The position numbers and the translations under genes were made by a program. This document shows positions 11,599-22,548 of a DNA stretch of 64,000 bases, in pieces. How positions within the stretch are numbered: the first letter of the stretch is position 1; each line of letters begins with the position of its first letter. Origin of the DNA: Streptomyces sp. LBL (lineage in GTDB: Bacteria; Actinomycetota; Actinomycetes; Streptomycetales; Streptomycetaceae); contig NZ_JARXYX010000004.1 of NCBI RefSeq assembly GCF_029893585.1, forward strand, positions 1-64,000, given 5' to 3'. Under the pieces are notes generated by a model. The model was not told the DNA's origin. It searched no databases and saw only the letters and a program-made list of their open reading frames with translations.

Positions 11599-14445
11599 TC
11601 AGTCTCGCGCCACCCGAAGCTCTCCACCGCCCGTACCGCCGCCCGTACCGTGGCCTTCCACGACACCGGTACGGCCGCCATCTCCGCCATCCGTACCGTC
11701 GCCTCCTCCGGCGACCGCGACCGCCCCGCCCCGATCGGTCCGCAGCACCGTCGCGCCCCCGGCCCGCAGCGCCGCGACCGTACTCGGGGCCGGGTGGCCA
11801 TAAGGGTTGTCGGCACCCACAGAAATGAGGGCCAGCCGCGGAGCGACCCTGCGTATGAGTCCGGGGTCCTGGTAGGCCGATCCATGATGGGCGACCTTGA
11901 GGACATCCACCCCCGCCAGCGCCACACCCGCCGGTGACCGCAACAGCGCCTGCTGCGCCGGAGGTTCGAGGTCCCCGAGTAACAGGAACCTCAGCCCTGC
12001 CGACCGGACCAGCAGGGTGACACTGGCGTCGTTCGGCCCCTCCGGCTCCGGTTCCGACCCCGGGCGCGGCCACAGCACCTCCCAGGAGAGCGCTCCGGCG
12101 CGCCTCAGCTCTCCGGCCGCGGCCCGCGTCACCGGAATCCGCCGGGCCGCAGCCTCCCTCCGTACGAACTCGGCCTGGTCCACGGGATCCTCGTAGCCCG
12201 TGGTCTCGATGGCGCCCACCGATCGTCCGCGCAGCACTCCGGGCAGCCCGGCCACGTGGTCGGCGTGGAAGTGGGTCAGTACGACCAGCGGGACCCTGGT
12301 GATACCGAGCGAGCGCAGACAGTGGTCGACGAGCGCCGGATCAGGTCCGGCGTCCACCACCACCGCCGTGCCCTCGCCCGCTGCGAGTACCGTCGCGTCG
12401 CCCTGTCCCACATCGCACATCGTCAGCCGCCAGCCCGGCGGCGGCCAGCCCGTGATCACCCTGGTCAGCGTCGGTGGCTGCACCACCACCAGCACGAGCA
12501 GCAGCCCGCATGCCCCGCACAGCCAGGGATGCCCCAGCAGCCGTCGGCCGACGAGCAGCACGACCACCGTGACAAGGAGGAGCAGCCCCGCCCCCGCCCA
12601 GGTGCCCGGCCAGTCCACTCCTCCTCCGGGCAGGGCCGCCCCGGTACGTGCGATCTCCGCGATCCACTCCACGGGCCAGCTCGCGCACCAGGCCGACGCC
12701 TTGGCCACCGGCATCGCCACCGGTGCCGTCGCCAGCGCCGCGAAGCCGAGCACCGTGGCGGGCGCGACCGCGAACTCCACGAGGAGGTTGCACGGCACCG
12801 CCACGAGGCTCACCCGTGCCGACAGCACGGCCACGACGGGCGCGCACAGGGCCTGCGCGGCAGCCGCGGCGGCCAGCGCCTCAGCCAGTCGCGGCGGCAC
12901 CCGCCGCCTGCGCAACGCGAGGCTCCAGCGGGGCGCGAGCGTGAGCAGGGCGCCGGTGGCCAGCACGGAAAGGAGGAAACCGTAGCTGCGGGCCATCCAC
13001 GGGTCGTACAGCACAAGGAGCAGTACGGCCGTCGCCAGCGCCGGGATCAGCGACCTGCGGCGCCCGGTGGCGAGCGCGAGCAGCGCGACGGCTCCGCAGG
13101 CCGCGGCCCGCAGCACGCTCGGGTCCGGCCGGCACACGACGACGAACCCGAGCGTGAGCACTCCCCCGAGCACCGCGGTCGTCCGCAGCGACATCCCGAG
13201 GCGGGGCGCGAGCCCGCGCCGCTCGACGTGCTGGGCCAGCCCGGGTGGCCCGACGAGCAGGGCCAGGATGATCGTGAGGTTGCTCCCGGAGACGGCGAGC
13301 GTGTGCGCGAGGTCGGTCTCCTTGAACGCCTCGTCCAGCTCCGGAGTGATCCGCGCGGTGTCCCCGACCACCAACCCCGGCAGCAACGCCCGCGCATCCG
13401 CCGACAGCCCGTCCGTGGCCTCCCGCAGCCCGGCCCGCAATCCACCCGCGAACCGCTGCGGCCCCGACGCCTCCTCCACCACCTCCGGCGCCGCCCGCCC
13501 CCGAACCCGCAACACGGCCGCGACCCGGTCGCCACCCGTCAAAGGGGGCGCGAGCCGCGCGGTCACCCGCACCCGCGTGGACGGCAGCAACCCCAGCCAC
13601 GGCGAACGACCCGGCCCCTCAGCCCGGGGATTCAAGCCGGAGCTCCCCCCTTGGACCGCGGAACGCGAGTCATCCGTCGCCCCGTCAACTGCGGGCCGCA
13701 AGCCACCCACCGCCCCCTCAGACCCCGGGCGCAAGCCATCCATGGCCCCCTCAGACGCCGAACGCAAGCCCGCTGCCGCTCCGTCGACCGCAGGTCGGCC
13801 GGTCCCATCGGCGCCCGCGTCGACGAACATCAACACCGGCGTGCGTGTCGCCACGGCTCTTCCATCCGCCGCCTCGACGCGCCGCACGTCGGCGTTGATC
13901 AACACGGAGGTCGGAGCCGCGTGGTTTCCTCGGATCCGCGGCCGGGTGAGCCGGGGATCCGAGGTCACCACGACCTCCGCGGTGACCGTGGCGTACTGCC
14001 GTGCCAAGGCGGGCACCGGCCCTCTTCTCAGGTCGGCCCCGTGCAGCCCGGCGGAGACGGCGGCTGCCGCCACGCAGAGCAGCACGCCGGCGATCGAGAC
14101 CCGCGCCCAGGTGACCGGCGCGAGGCGAGCCCCCGCACCGGTCGCGCGTGCGGGGCGACGACGCACCCGCCCGGTCACGAGAAGGACACCGACCGCGACG
14201 AGACACAGGGCCACCAGGCCGCTGACCCACTCCGGCGACGCGTTCAGTGTCAGCGCGGCCGTCGCCCAGGCCGCCAGCGCGGGCGGTACAAGCCGTAGAT
14301 CCGTCGGCCCTTCCTGTCGTGGGTGGGCGGCCCCGAGCCGTTTCCCGGAGGTGGCGTGGACGGCAGGGCGGACCCCGGGAGCCTCCTGGGGCCCAGGTCC
14401 GGGCTCGGGCGGCATCTGGAGGCCGCGCTTGATCCCCGTACTCAT
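11599..14445 (-). CDS. comEC: ComEC/Rec2-family DNA channel protein
   Basis: The 948-residue polytopic membrane protein has the ComEC order: N-terminal membrane helices, an OB-like DUF4131 domain, the multi-helix competence domain (LAHTLAVSGSNLTIILALL) and a C-terminal metallo-beta-lactamase domain with THFHADHVAG. In competent bacteria it forms the channel for incoming single-stranded DNA; in Streptomyces its role is unproven. The ATG at 14445 overlaps the comEA stop (ATGA), indicating translational coupling. An Ala/Gly/Asp-rich stretch of 11-residue repeats (13620-13795) is inserted before the channel domain. Confidence 0.93.
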   Translation of the reverse strand: MSTGIKRGLQMPPEPGPGPQEAPGVRPAVHATSGKRLGAAHPRQEGPTDLRLVPPALAAWATAALTLNASPEWVSGLVALCLVAVGVLLVTGRVRRRPARATGAGARLAPVTWARVSIAGVLLCVAAAAVSAGLHGADLRRGPVPALARQYATVTAEVVVTSDPRLTRPRIRGNHAAPTSVLINADVRRVEAADGRAVATRTPVLMFVDAGADGTGRPAVDGAAAGLRSASEGAMDGLRPGSEGAVGGLRPAVDGATDDSRSAVQGGSSGLNPRAEGPGRSPWLGLLPSTRVRVTARLAPPLTGGDRVAAVLRVRGRAAPEVVEEASGPQRFAGGLRAGLREATDGLSADARALLPGLVVGDTARITPELDEAFKETDLAHTLAVSGSNLTIILALLVGPPGLAQHVERRGLAPRLGMSLRTTAVLGGVLTLGFVVVCRPDPSVLRAAACGAVALLALATGRRRSLIPALATAVLLLVLYDPWMARSYGFLLSVLATGALLTLAPRWSLALRRRRVPPRLAEALAAAAAAQALCAPVVAVLSARVSLVAVPCNLLVEFAVAPATVLGFAALATAPVAMPVAKASAWCASWPVEWIAEIARTGAALPGGGVDWPGTWAGAGLLLLVTVVVLLVGRRLLGHPWLCGACGLLLVLVVVQPPTLTRVITGWPPPGWRLTMCDVGQGDATVLAAGEGTAVVVDAGPDPALVDHCLRSLGITRVPLVVLTHFHADHVAGLPGVLRGRSVGAIETTGYEDPVDQAEFVRREAAARRIPVTRAAAGELRRAGALSWEVLWPRPGSEPEPEGPNDASVTLLVRSAGLRFLLLGDLEPPAQQALLRSPAGVALAGVDVLKVAHHGSAYQDPGLIRRVAPRLALISVGADNPYGHPAPSTVAALRAGGATVLRTDRGGAVAVAGGGDGTDGGDGGRTGVVEGHGTGGGTGGGELRVARD
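13620..13795. repeat. 33-bp tandem repeats within comEC
   Basis: About five 33-base units of the form CCCTCAGACNCCGNNCGCAAG... occur in frame, encoding diverged 11-residue repeats (roughly DGAxxGLRPxx). They lie between the OB-like domain and the channel domain of ComEC. Confidence 0.7.
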
Positions 14446-15734
14446 GGCCGCACGAGATTCCGCAGGTCGGCAAAGCGGCGGTCGCCGATGCCGTTGACCT
14501 CACGCAGCTCGTCCACCGAGCGGAAGCCGCCGCGCTGGGCGCGGTAGTCGATGATGTGCTGGGCCAGGACCGGGCCGACGCCGGGCAGGGTGTCGAGCTG
14601 GTCCACGGTGGCCGTGTTGAGGGAGACGGGAGCCGCGGGTGCCGCTCCCGCCACGGAGCCGGCCACGCCGCCGACGGCCGGACCACCGCCCGAGGCCGGC
14701 ACCGAGGGGGGAGCGGGTCCCCCGACAATCACCTGTTCCCCGTCCACGAGGAAGCGGGCGCGGTTGAGGCCGTCGATGTTCGTCCCGGGTCGCACTCCAC
14801 CGGCCGCGCGCAACGCGTCGGCGACCCGTGAACCCGCCGGAAGGCGGTGGATTCCGGGATCGCGGACCTTGCCGCCGACGTCCACGACGATCTCCGCCGC
14901 CGTCCCCACGGCACTCGGCGCACCGGCCGGCACGGCGGGGGCCGACTCCTCGCCCTGCTCTCCCTCGCCGTACGCCTGAGCCGCCCGCACCACCTCGGGC
15001 GCCCTGACGGATTGGGTACGACCGGCCCAGAAGTGCTGCACGGCGAAGGCCGCGGCCACAACCAGCAGCACCGTCAGCGCGAGCACACCACGCCGTTCCA
15101 GACCGCACCGCGTCTGCAGCCACACCGGCATCCGCTCCCGCAGAGCCAACCCGGCCCGCAGCCGGCGCCCCGCCACAACAGCCCCGGCCCGGTCCCCCAG
15201 ATCAACTTCCGGGTCGCCGAGGGCGTTGTCCGCGGCGGCGAACCCTCCCGGAGTCAGCCGGTCAGGGGGAGCCACGCCTTGTGCGCCCATGCCGCCACGG
15301 GAAGCCACACCCCCTGGAGCCAGACGCCCTCGAGAAGCCACACCCCCCACGGGCACGCGCCCCGGGGGAGTCGAACCTCCTACCGCAGCCCCAGCGGGCC
15401 GCGCTCCCCCGCCCCCGCCATCCCCACCGGCACCACCGGCACCATCAATACCGGTGCGGATACCAGTGCCGGCACCGGCAACCCGCCCCTCCTCACCCGG
15501 CGACCCCTTCCCCGAGTCCCGCCCCTCCCCCGCGCGTTGGGCGAACAGTGCCTCCGCCCTCCGGCGGAGTTCCTCGGCCGAGGCGTGCCGATGTCGGACC
15601 ACACGGCCACGCAGGGGCGGTCGGCGGTGACGGGTACGGGCCCGGCCGTCGGAGGCGGGTCCACGTCCCGGTCCACTGGTTGCGTTCGTCGTCCGTGAAC
15701 CTGATCGAAGTGCCATGCGCCGAGGATCAACCAC
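14442..15734 (-). CDS. comEA: ComEA-family DNA-binding protein
   Basis: The 430-residue protein has a long Arg/Gly/Pro-rich N-terminal cytoplasmic region, one membrane helix (LTVLLVVAAAFAVQHFW, about residue 230), an SLBB domain (VDVGGKVRDPGIHRLPAGSRV) and a C-terminal helix-hairpin-helix domain (NTATVDQLDTLPGVGPVLAQHI). ComEA binds extracellular dsDNA and hands it to ComEC. The GTG at 15734 has GGAAG 7-8 nt upstream, while ATG 15716 has none, so GTG is preferred. The N-terminal arm contains several repeats of GGVASRG/APGG type and is much longer than in Bacillus ComEA (about 205 aa in total). Confidence 0.92.
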   Translation of the reverse strand: MVDPRRMALRSGSRTTNATSGPGRGPASDGRARTRHRRPPLRGRVVRHRHASAEELRRRAEALFAQRAGEGRDSGKGSPGEEGRVAGAGTGIRTGIDGAGGAGGDGGGGGARPAGAAVGGSTPPGRVPVGGVASRGRLAPGGVASRGGMGAQGVAPPDRLTPGGFAAADNALGDPEVDLGDRAGAVVAGRRLRAGLALRERMPVWLQTRCGLERRGVLALTVLLVVAAAFAVQHFWAGRTQSVRAPEVVRAAQAYGEGEQGEESAPAVPAGAPSAVGTAAEIVVDVGGKVRDPGIHRLPAGSRVADALRAAGGVRPGTNIDGLNRARFLVDGEQVIVGGPAPPSVPASGGGPAVGGVAGSVAGAAPAAPVSLNTATVDQLDTLPGVGPVLAQHIIDYRAQRGGFRSVDELREVNGIGDRRFADLRNLVRP

Positions 15735-15919
15735 ATCGCCACTTCCGCGATGATCTTGGTCAATTCCCGGGGATTACCACCTAGTTGTGGATAACTCTGC
15801 CACTCACACGGGTGACCGAGCCCCACCGGATGTCCACACCGCATGCGATACCGTCCACACCGCGCTCCATACCGTCCACACCGCAACCGCTCTGCGGACA
15901 CCCGACCCGCCGGTTCATC

Positions 15920-16765
15920 TCACCGCGGCGAGACCACAACCCCCAGCAACCCAGGCCCCGTATGCGCCCCGATCACCGCCCCGACCTCACTCACATGCAG
16001 ATCCGCGAGCCCCGGTACCCGTCCCCGCAAGCGGTCCGCGAGCGCCGACGCCCGGTCGGGGGCGGCCAGATGGTGAACGGCGATGTCCACCTGCGCGCTG
16101 CCGGCCCGGTCGGCCACGATCTCCTCCAGGCGGGCGATGGCCTTCGAAGCCGTCCGCACCTTCTCCAGGGGCTCGATCCGGCCGCCCCGGAGCTGGAGCA
16201 GCGGTTTCACCGCGAGCGCGGACCCGAAGAGGGCCTGCGCCGCACCGATCCGGCCGCCACGGCGCAGAAAGTCGAGGGTGTCGACGTAGAAGTAGGCAGA
16301 CGTTCCCGCGGCCCGTTTCTCCGCCGCTGTGACCGCCTCGTCCACCGTGCCGCCCGTCTCCGCCGCCTCTGCCGCGGCGAGCGCGCAGAACCCGAGGGCC
16401 ATCGCGACCATCCCGGTGTCGACCACTCGCACCGGCACCGGCGCCTCACGCGCCGCGACGACCGCCGCGTCGTGTGTACCGGAGAGTTCGGCGGACAGAT
16501 GCAGGGAGACGATGCCGGTCGCGCCGGACTCGGCTGCCTGGCGATAGGTCTCGGCGAACACCTGGAGGCTGGGGCGCGAGGTGGTGACAGGCCGTCGCTT
16601 CTGAAGCGCCTGGGCCAGGGAGCGGGTCGAGATCTCGGTGCCCTCTTCCAGCGCCTGGTCACCCAGGACCACGATCAGAGGTACCGCGGTGATGCCGTGG
16701 CGCTCCATCGTCCATTGCGGCAGGTAGGCCGTTGAATCGGTGACGATCGCGACATGGCGGGACAT
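15920..16765 (-). CDS. DegV-family fatty-acid-binding protein
   Basis: The 281-residue protein starts MSRHVAIVTDSTAYLP and keeps the DegV landmarks: VTDST at the N-terminus, EGTEIST, the TSRPS fatty-acid carboxylate-binding segment and the GXXGXVSLHLSAELSGT region. DegV proteins (FakB type) present fatty acids to a FakA kinase; no fakA is in this window. The frame allows GTG at 16795 with AGGGG upstream, so the start is somewhat uncertain; ATG 16765 fits the family. Confidence 0.92.
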   Translation of the reverse strand: MSRHVAIVTDSTAYLPQWTMERHGITAVPLIVVLGDQALEEGTEISTRSLAQALQKRRPVTTSRPSLQVFAETYRQAAESGATGIVSLHLSAELSGTHDAAVVAAREAPVPVRVVDTGMVAMALGFCALAAAEAAETGGTVDEAVTAAEKRAAGTSAYFYVDTLDFLRRGGRIGAAQALFGSALAVKPLLQLRGGRIEPLEKVRTASKAIARLEEIVADRAGSAQVDIAVHHLAAPDRASALADRLRGRVPGLADLHVSEVGAVIGAHTGPGLLGVVVSPR

Positions 16766-16836
16766 GAGCTGGAGGTTACCTGGCGTAGCGCCCACGCGGC
16801 AGCCCGACCCCTCTCACCTGGGCACACCTGGCCGGA

Positions 16837-17580
16837 TCAAGTCGTGCTCTCAGGGCGGGGCTTCTTCTGCCAGGGGTAGGTCAGGCGCGGGCTCGGCGGG
16901 GTGATCGCGGGCGGCGTCGGCTCGGCGGTGTGCGCCCGAGGTGTCTCCGGCCAGGTCTGCCGGGATGCGGTGGCGTCGGCGGTCGGGGCCTCCGGCCATG
17001 GGGGCGGCGGGGTGGTCGCCGTGGCCATGGGCTCCGACGTGGTCCAGTGCCGCAGCGCTCCGGCCTCCACGTCGATCTGTGTGCTCAGCGAGTCCAGGTC
17101 GTCCTCGGCGAAACGGCGGGCCCGGTCACGGGCCGCCCAGCGCAGCGAGTCCGCCGACTTGACGATGCGCTCGGTGCGCTCGCGCAGCCCGGGCAGCCGC
17201 TCGGTGAGTGTGCGCCGGTCGGGCTCGGACTCCAGGCGCCTGAGTTCGGCGTCCAGTTCGTGTCCGTGCGCGCAGAGCCGCTCGAAGAGGCCGAGGGACT
17301 CCTTGAGGGACTCGTCCTCGGTCACGCCCGCGTACAGCGCGTCCTGGGTGGCACGCATCGACGTGCGCAGCTTCAGACGCAGCTGGGCGATCTCGCCTGC
17401 CGGGCCGGGCTGGGCGAAGGACTTGGCCCGCAGGGTGTGGTCTTCGACCGTGCGGCGGGCCTGAGTGATGGTGCGGTCCACTCCGCGCTTGGTGGCGCCG
17501 ACCACCTTCACCGTGGCATAGACGCCGAGCACCACGAAAAGCACGAAGAGCAGGGCGACCACTGCGAACACTGCTTCCAC
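16837..17580 (-). CDS. Membrane-anchored protein with coiled coil and Pro-rich tail, unknown function
   Basis: The 247-residue protein has an N-terminal membrane helix (VFAVVALLFVLFVVLGVYA, about residues 4-24), a charged helical region with Arg/Glu/Leu heptads (residues 30-180) and a Pro/Thr-rich C-terminus (TPPPPWPEAP, TPPAITPPSPR). A perfect GAGGAGG ribosome-binding site precedes the GTG at 17580. It resembles single-pass proteins that organise at the membrane. It follows leuS in the same direction after a 335-base gap with repeats. I do not recognise the family. Confidence 0.85.
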   Translation of the reverse strand: MEAVFAVVALLFVLFVVLGVYATVKVVGATKRGVDRTITQARRTVEDHTLRAKSFAQPGPAGEIAQLRLKLRTSMRATQDALYAGVTEDESLKESLGLFERLCAHGHELDAELRRLESEPDRRTLTERLPGLRERTERIVKSADSLRWAARDRARRFAEDDLDSLSTQIDVEAGALRHWTTSEPMATATTPPPPWPEAPTADATASRQTWPETPRAHTAEPTPPAITPPSPRLTYPWQKKPRPESTT

Positions 17581-17915
17581 CAGCTCCTCCTCGGACCGTC
17601 ACGGCACACTCCGCGCCGCTCTTCAACGGTAAACGCAACGGGCAGGTCCGGAGTTCCAGAAAAACCCCGAACCTGCCCGTAGGGGACGACCCCGATACGC
17701 TCACACCCGACCCGTGCGCCCGACCCGTGCGCACCACCCGTGCGCCCGCCGGAATCGCCCGCGCACTCACTCACACGGACGCCGCCGACGTACGCCTGCG
17801 CAGGAGACGGACCCCTACACGCGAGGAGACCGACTCCTACACCAGGAGACCGACCCCTACGCCAGGCGTCAGACCTCTACGCCCGACGACGACCCCTACG
17901 CCCGGAGACGGCCCC
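17581..17915. other. Repeat-rich gap downstream of leuS
   Basis: This holds a 9-bp inverted repeat CGGGCAGGT (17639-17647) / ACCTGCCCG (17671-17679) with a T-run in the loop on the minus strand, a plausible leuS terminator. It also holds GTGCGCCCGACCC repeats (17709-17750) and the minisatellite at 17801-17922. No gene is seen. Confidence 0.6.

Positions 17916-17922
<7 letters not shown>
17801..17922. repeat. Minisatellite of about 20-bp units downstream of leuS
   Basis: Six diverged units of the type GGAGACCGACCCCTACGCC are arranged head to tail and end within the leuS stop region. The third-position pattern does not support a coding role. Variation between units suggests an old array. Confidence 0.7.
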
Positions 17923-20795
<2,873 letters not shown>

Positions 20796-20847
20796 GATCC
20801 TCAAAGCTCCATCGATCGTCTCTGCCGGCGGCGTGACTCAGGAAACG

Positions 20848-20872
20848 AAAAATCCCCTCGCACAGGAGGGGA
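20848..20872 (-). terminator. Intrinsic terminator in the leuS leader
   Basis: On the minus strand TCCCCTC, a 6-base loop and GAGGGGA are followed by TTTTT, a textbook U-tract terminator unusual for Streptomyces. It lies 53-77 bp before the leuS start codon, so transcription must read through it to express leuS. Confidence 0.85.
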
Positions 20873-20885
20873 CGCCGCGCCGATG

Positions 20886-20913
20886 CCGACCGCGGTCTCT
20901 CACCAGCGGTCGG
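20886..20913 (-). promoter_or_regulatory. Leader hairpin between the leucine peptide and the terminator
   Basis: CCGACCGC and GCGGTCGG form an 8-bp perfect stem (20906-20913 with 20886-20893). It is placed where the pause or antiterminator hairpin of an attenuator would be. A competing GCCGCGC/GCGCGGC pairing between the end of the leader peptide and the base of the terminator is also visible. Confidence 0.6.
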
Positions 20914-20919
20914 GACTGA

Positions 20920-20958
20920 TCAGCGCGGCCCGCTAAGCAGAAGGCGCACGGCACGCAT
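20920..20958 (-). CDS. leuS leader peptide (MRAVRLLLSGPR)
   Basis: A 12-codon reading frame on the minus strand, ATG at 20958 and TGA at 20920-20922, contains three consecutive leucine codons CTT CTG CTT; CTT is rare in Streptomyces. A TACTCT -10 hexamer (20965-20970) ends 6 nt before the ATG, so the peptide is probably translated from a leaderless transcript. GTG at 20949 is an in-frame alternative. Ribosome stalling at these codons would sense leucyl-tRNA. Confidence 0.75.
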   Translation of the reverse strand: MRAVRLLLSGPR

Positions 20959-20964
20959 GCGGTC

Positions 20965-20970
20965 AGAGTA
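20965..20970 (-). promoter_or_regulatory. -10 element of the leuS leader promoter
   Basis: TACTCT fits the TAnnnT consensus and is 6 nt from the leader ATG, placing the transcription start at the A of ATG. No good -35 hexamer is seen at 17-18 bp spacing. Confidence 0.5.
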
Positions 20971-21000
20971 CCGCAGCCCTTGAGCACAACGCGACGCGCC

Positions 21001-21243
21001 TACGTATGCCTTCTTGGCACCGGGTGCTGCCCCCACAGCCCCTGCCGGGCGTCACCGCTCACACGTGACAACAACTGAATCAAGGCCAAAGGTTACTTCG
21101 CGTAACAACCACTAAGGGACATCACCACGGCCTCACGGCCGTTCGATGCCAACGCAATAGCTCAAACCTCGTACCGTTCGGTATGGCGCCACTTAAAGTT
21201 CGGCAGCGGGACCGCTTTCCCGAAACTGCTCGGAGTTGCCCCC
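21001..21243 (+). promoter_or_regulatory. Promoter region of the redox operon
   Basis: This stretch between the divergent leuS leader and the haem-protein gene is relatively A/T-rich, for example CAACAACTGAATCAAGG and TTACTTCGCGTAACAACC. It contains the short palindrome TACCGTTCGGTA (21172-21183), about 60 bp before the ATG, a possible operator. No gene is visible. Confidence 0.4.
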
Positions 21244-22548
21244 ATGAACCCTCGTCGTAGTAACAGCTCGCTCCCCCAACCGGGCCGGTCGGCCTATGGG
21301 GTGGCGTCGGCTGTCGTCCTGCTCCTCATACCCGTGGTCGTGCTGGTCGGAGGTGAACGGTTCCGCGACTTCCTGAACTTCGGCGCGGGCGTGCTGTCCC
21401 TCGTATCACTCAGCTGTTCGGTGATCTGGGGGCTGGTCGCCCAGGACCGGATCTTCCTGAACACACGCCAGCGGATCGTCGGGCAGGCGGTGCACCGGAC
21501 GACCGCGGTCGCCTCGATCGCGTTCCTGCTGCTGCACATCACCACGAAGATCGCACTCGACCACACACAGCTGATCGCCGCGGTGATCCCCTTCTCGCTC
21601 GGCGTGACCGGCACCGCGGGCCTGATCGGCCTCGGCTCCCTGGCCGGCCTGCTCATGATCTTCGTCGGCATCACCGGCGCCCTGCGCAGCAGGTTCGCCT
21701 CCCCCGCCCCGGTGGCGGCCCGCTGGCGCGCCATGCACATGCTGGCCTACCCGGCCTGGTGCGCGGCGCTGGTCCACGGCCTGTACGCGGGCCGCACGGC
21801 CAAGCCGATCTTCGTGATCATGTACGGCTTGTCCGTGCTCGGCGTCGCCGCCGCCCTCGCCCTGCGCGCGGCCCCGCGCCCGGTCAAGCGCAAGGTCGCC
21901 GACCGGATCGCCGCGATCATGGGCACCTCGGAGCGTCCGGGCCGCGAGGAACTGGACGCCAGCCGGGCCCGGCGGGCAGCGGAGGCCACAGGCTCTGGCT
22001 CCCTGCCGGGCTACGAGAGCCAGCGCGGCACACGCTCCCAGACGCGCTCGAACCCCGCGTACGAGGCTCCCGCAGGCCCCGCGGCCCCGGAGCCCGCGAA
22101 CGGCTTCGCGGCCGCCTACCGCGCCGTCTCCACGCCCTCCCGCCCGCCTCAGCAGCCCTTCACGGCCGACCAGACCGCGCGCATGGACCTGCCGATGGAC
22201 ATGCAGCCGACGGAGGCGATCCCGCGCATGGACAGCGGCGGCAGCACGTCGGGCAACTGGCCGATCCCGTCGCCGCCGCCGGTCGGCGAGGCGCCCCCGT
22301 CGGCCTACGACCCGCTCAACGACACCGGATACAACATCCCGGCCTATGGCAATTCGGGCGCATCCGGCTACGGGTCGAGTGATGTGTACGACACCGCTGA
22401 GACGAACGCCGTCTACGGCGCGTACTACCCGAACGACACGTACAACAACAGCGGTCCCGCCACTGAACCATCGCCCGGTGCCTCGCAGGACTTCAACGCA
22501 CCGGGTTCGGGCGAACCTTGGAACATGCCTTCCGGAGGCTATAGGTGA
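21244..22548 (+). CDS. Six-helix bis-haem membrane protein (ferric-reductase-like transmembrane domain) with disordered tail
   Basis: Residues about 18-208 contain six hydrophobic helices. Two histidine pairs, H84/H98 and H165/H178, with 13 and 12 residues between them, match the bis-haem-b spacing of ferric reductases and NADPH oxidases, so electrons probably cross the membrane through two haems. The FAD/NAD(P)H domain of that family is absent. Instead residues 215-434 are a Pro/Ser/Gly/Tyr-rich low-complexity cytoplasmic tail. The gene overlaps the next by GTGA, so the flavoprotein encoded there is the likely electron donor. The terminal acceptor is unknown. Confidence 0.88.
   Translation: MNPRRSNSSLPQPGRSAYGVASAVVLLLIPVVVLVGGERFRDFLNFGAGVLSLVSLSCSVIWGLVAQDRIFLNTRQRIVGQAVHRTTAVASIAFLLLHITTKIALDHTQLIAAVIPFSLGVTGTAGLIGLGSLAGLLMIFVGITGALRSRFASPAPVAARWRAMHMLAYPAWCAALVHGLYAGRTAKPIFVIMYGLSVLGVAAALALRAAPRPVKRKVADRIAAIMGTSERPGREELDASRARRAAEATGSGSLPGYESQRGTRSQTRSNPAYEAPAGPAAPEPANGFAAAYRAVSTPSRPPQQPFTADQTARMDLPMDMQPTEAIPRMDSGGSTSGNWPIPSPPPVGEAPPSAYDPLNDTGYNIPAYGNSGASGYGSSDVYDTAETNAVYGAYYPNDTYNNSGPATEPSPGASQDFNAPGSGEPWNMPSGGYR

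Noticed and set aside
20881..20915. T-box riboswitch for leuS
   Set aside because: ACCGCGG occurs but not in the TGGNACCGCG context, no specifier-loop architecture is visible, and the Leu codon run plus leader frame explain the region better.
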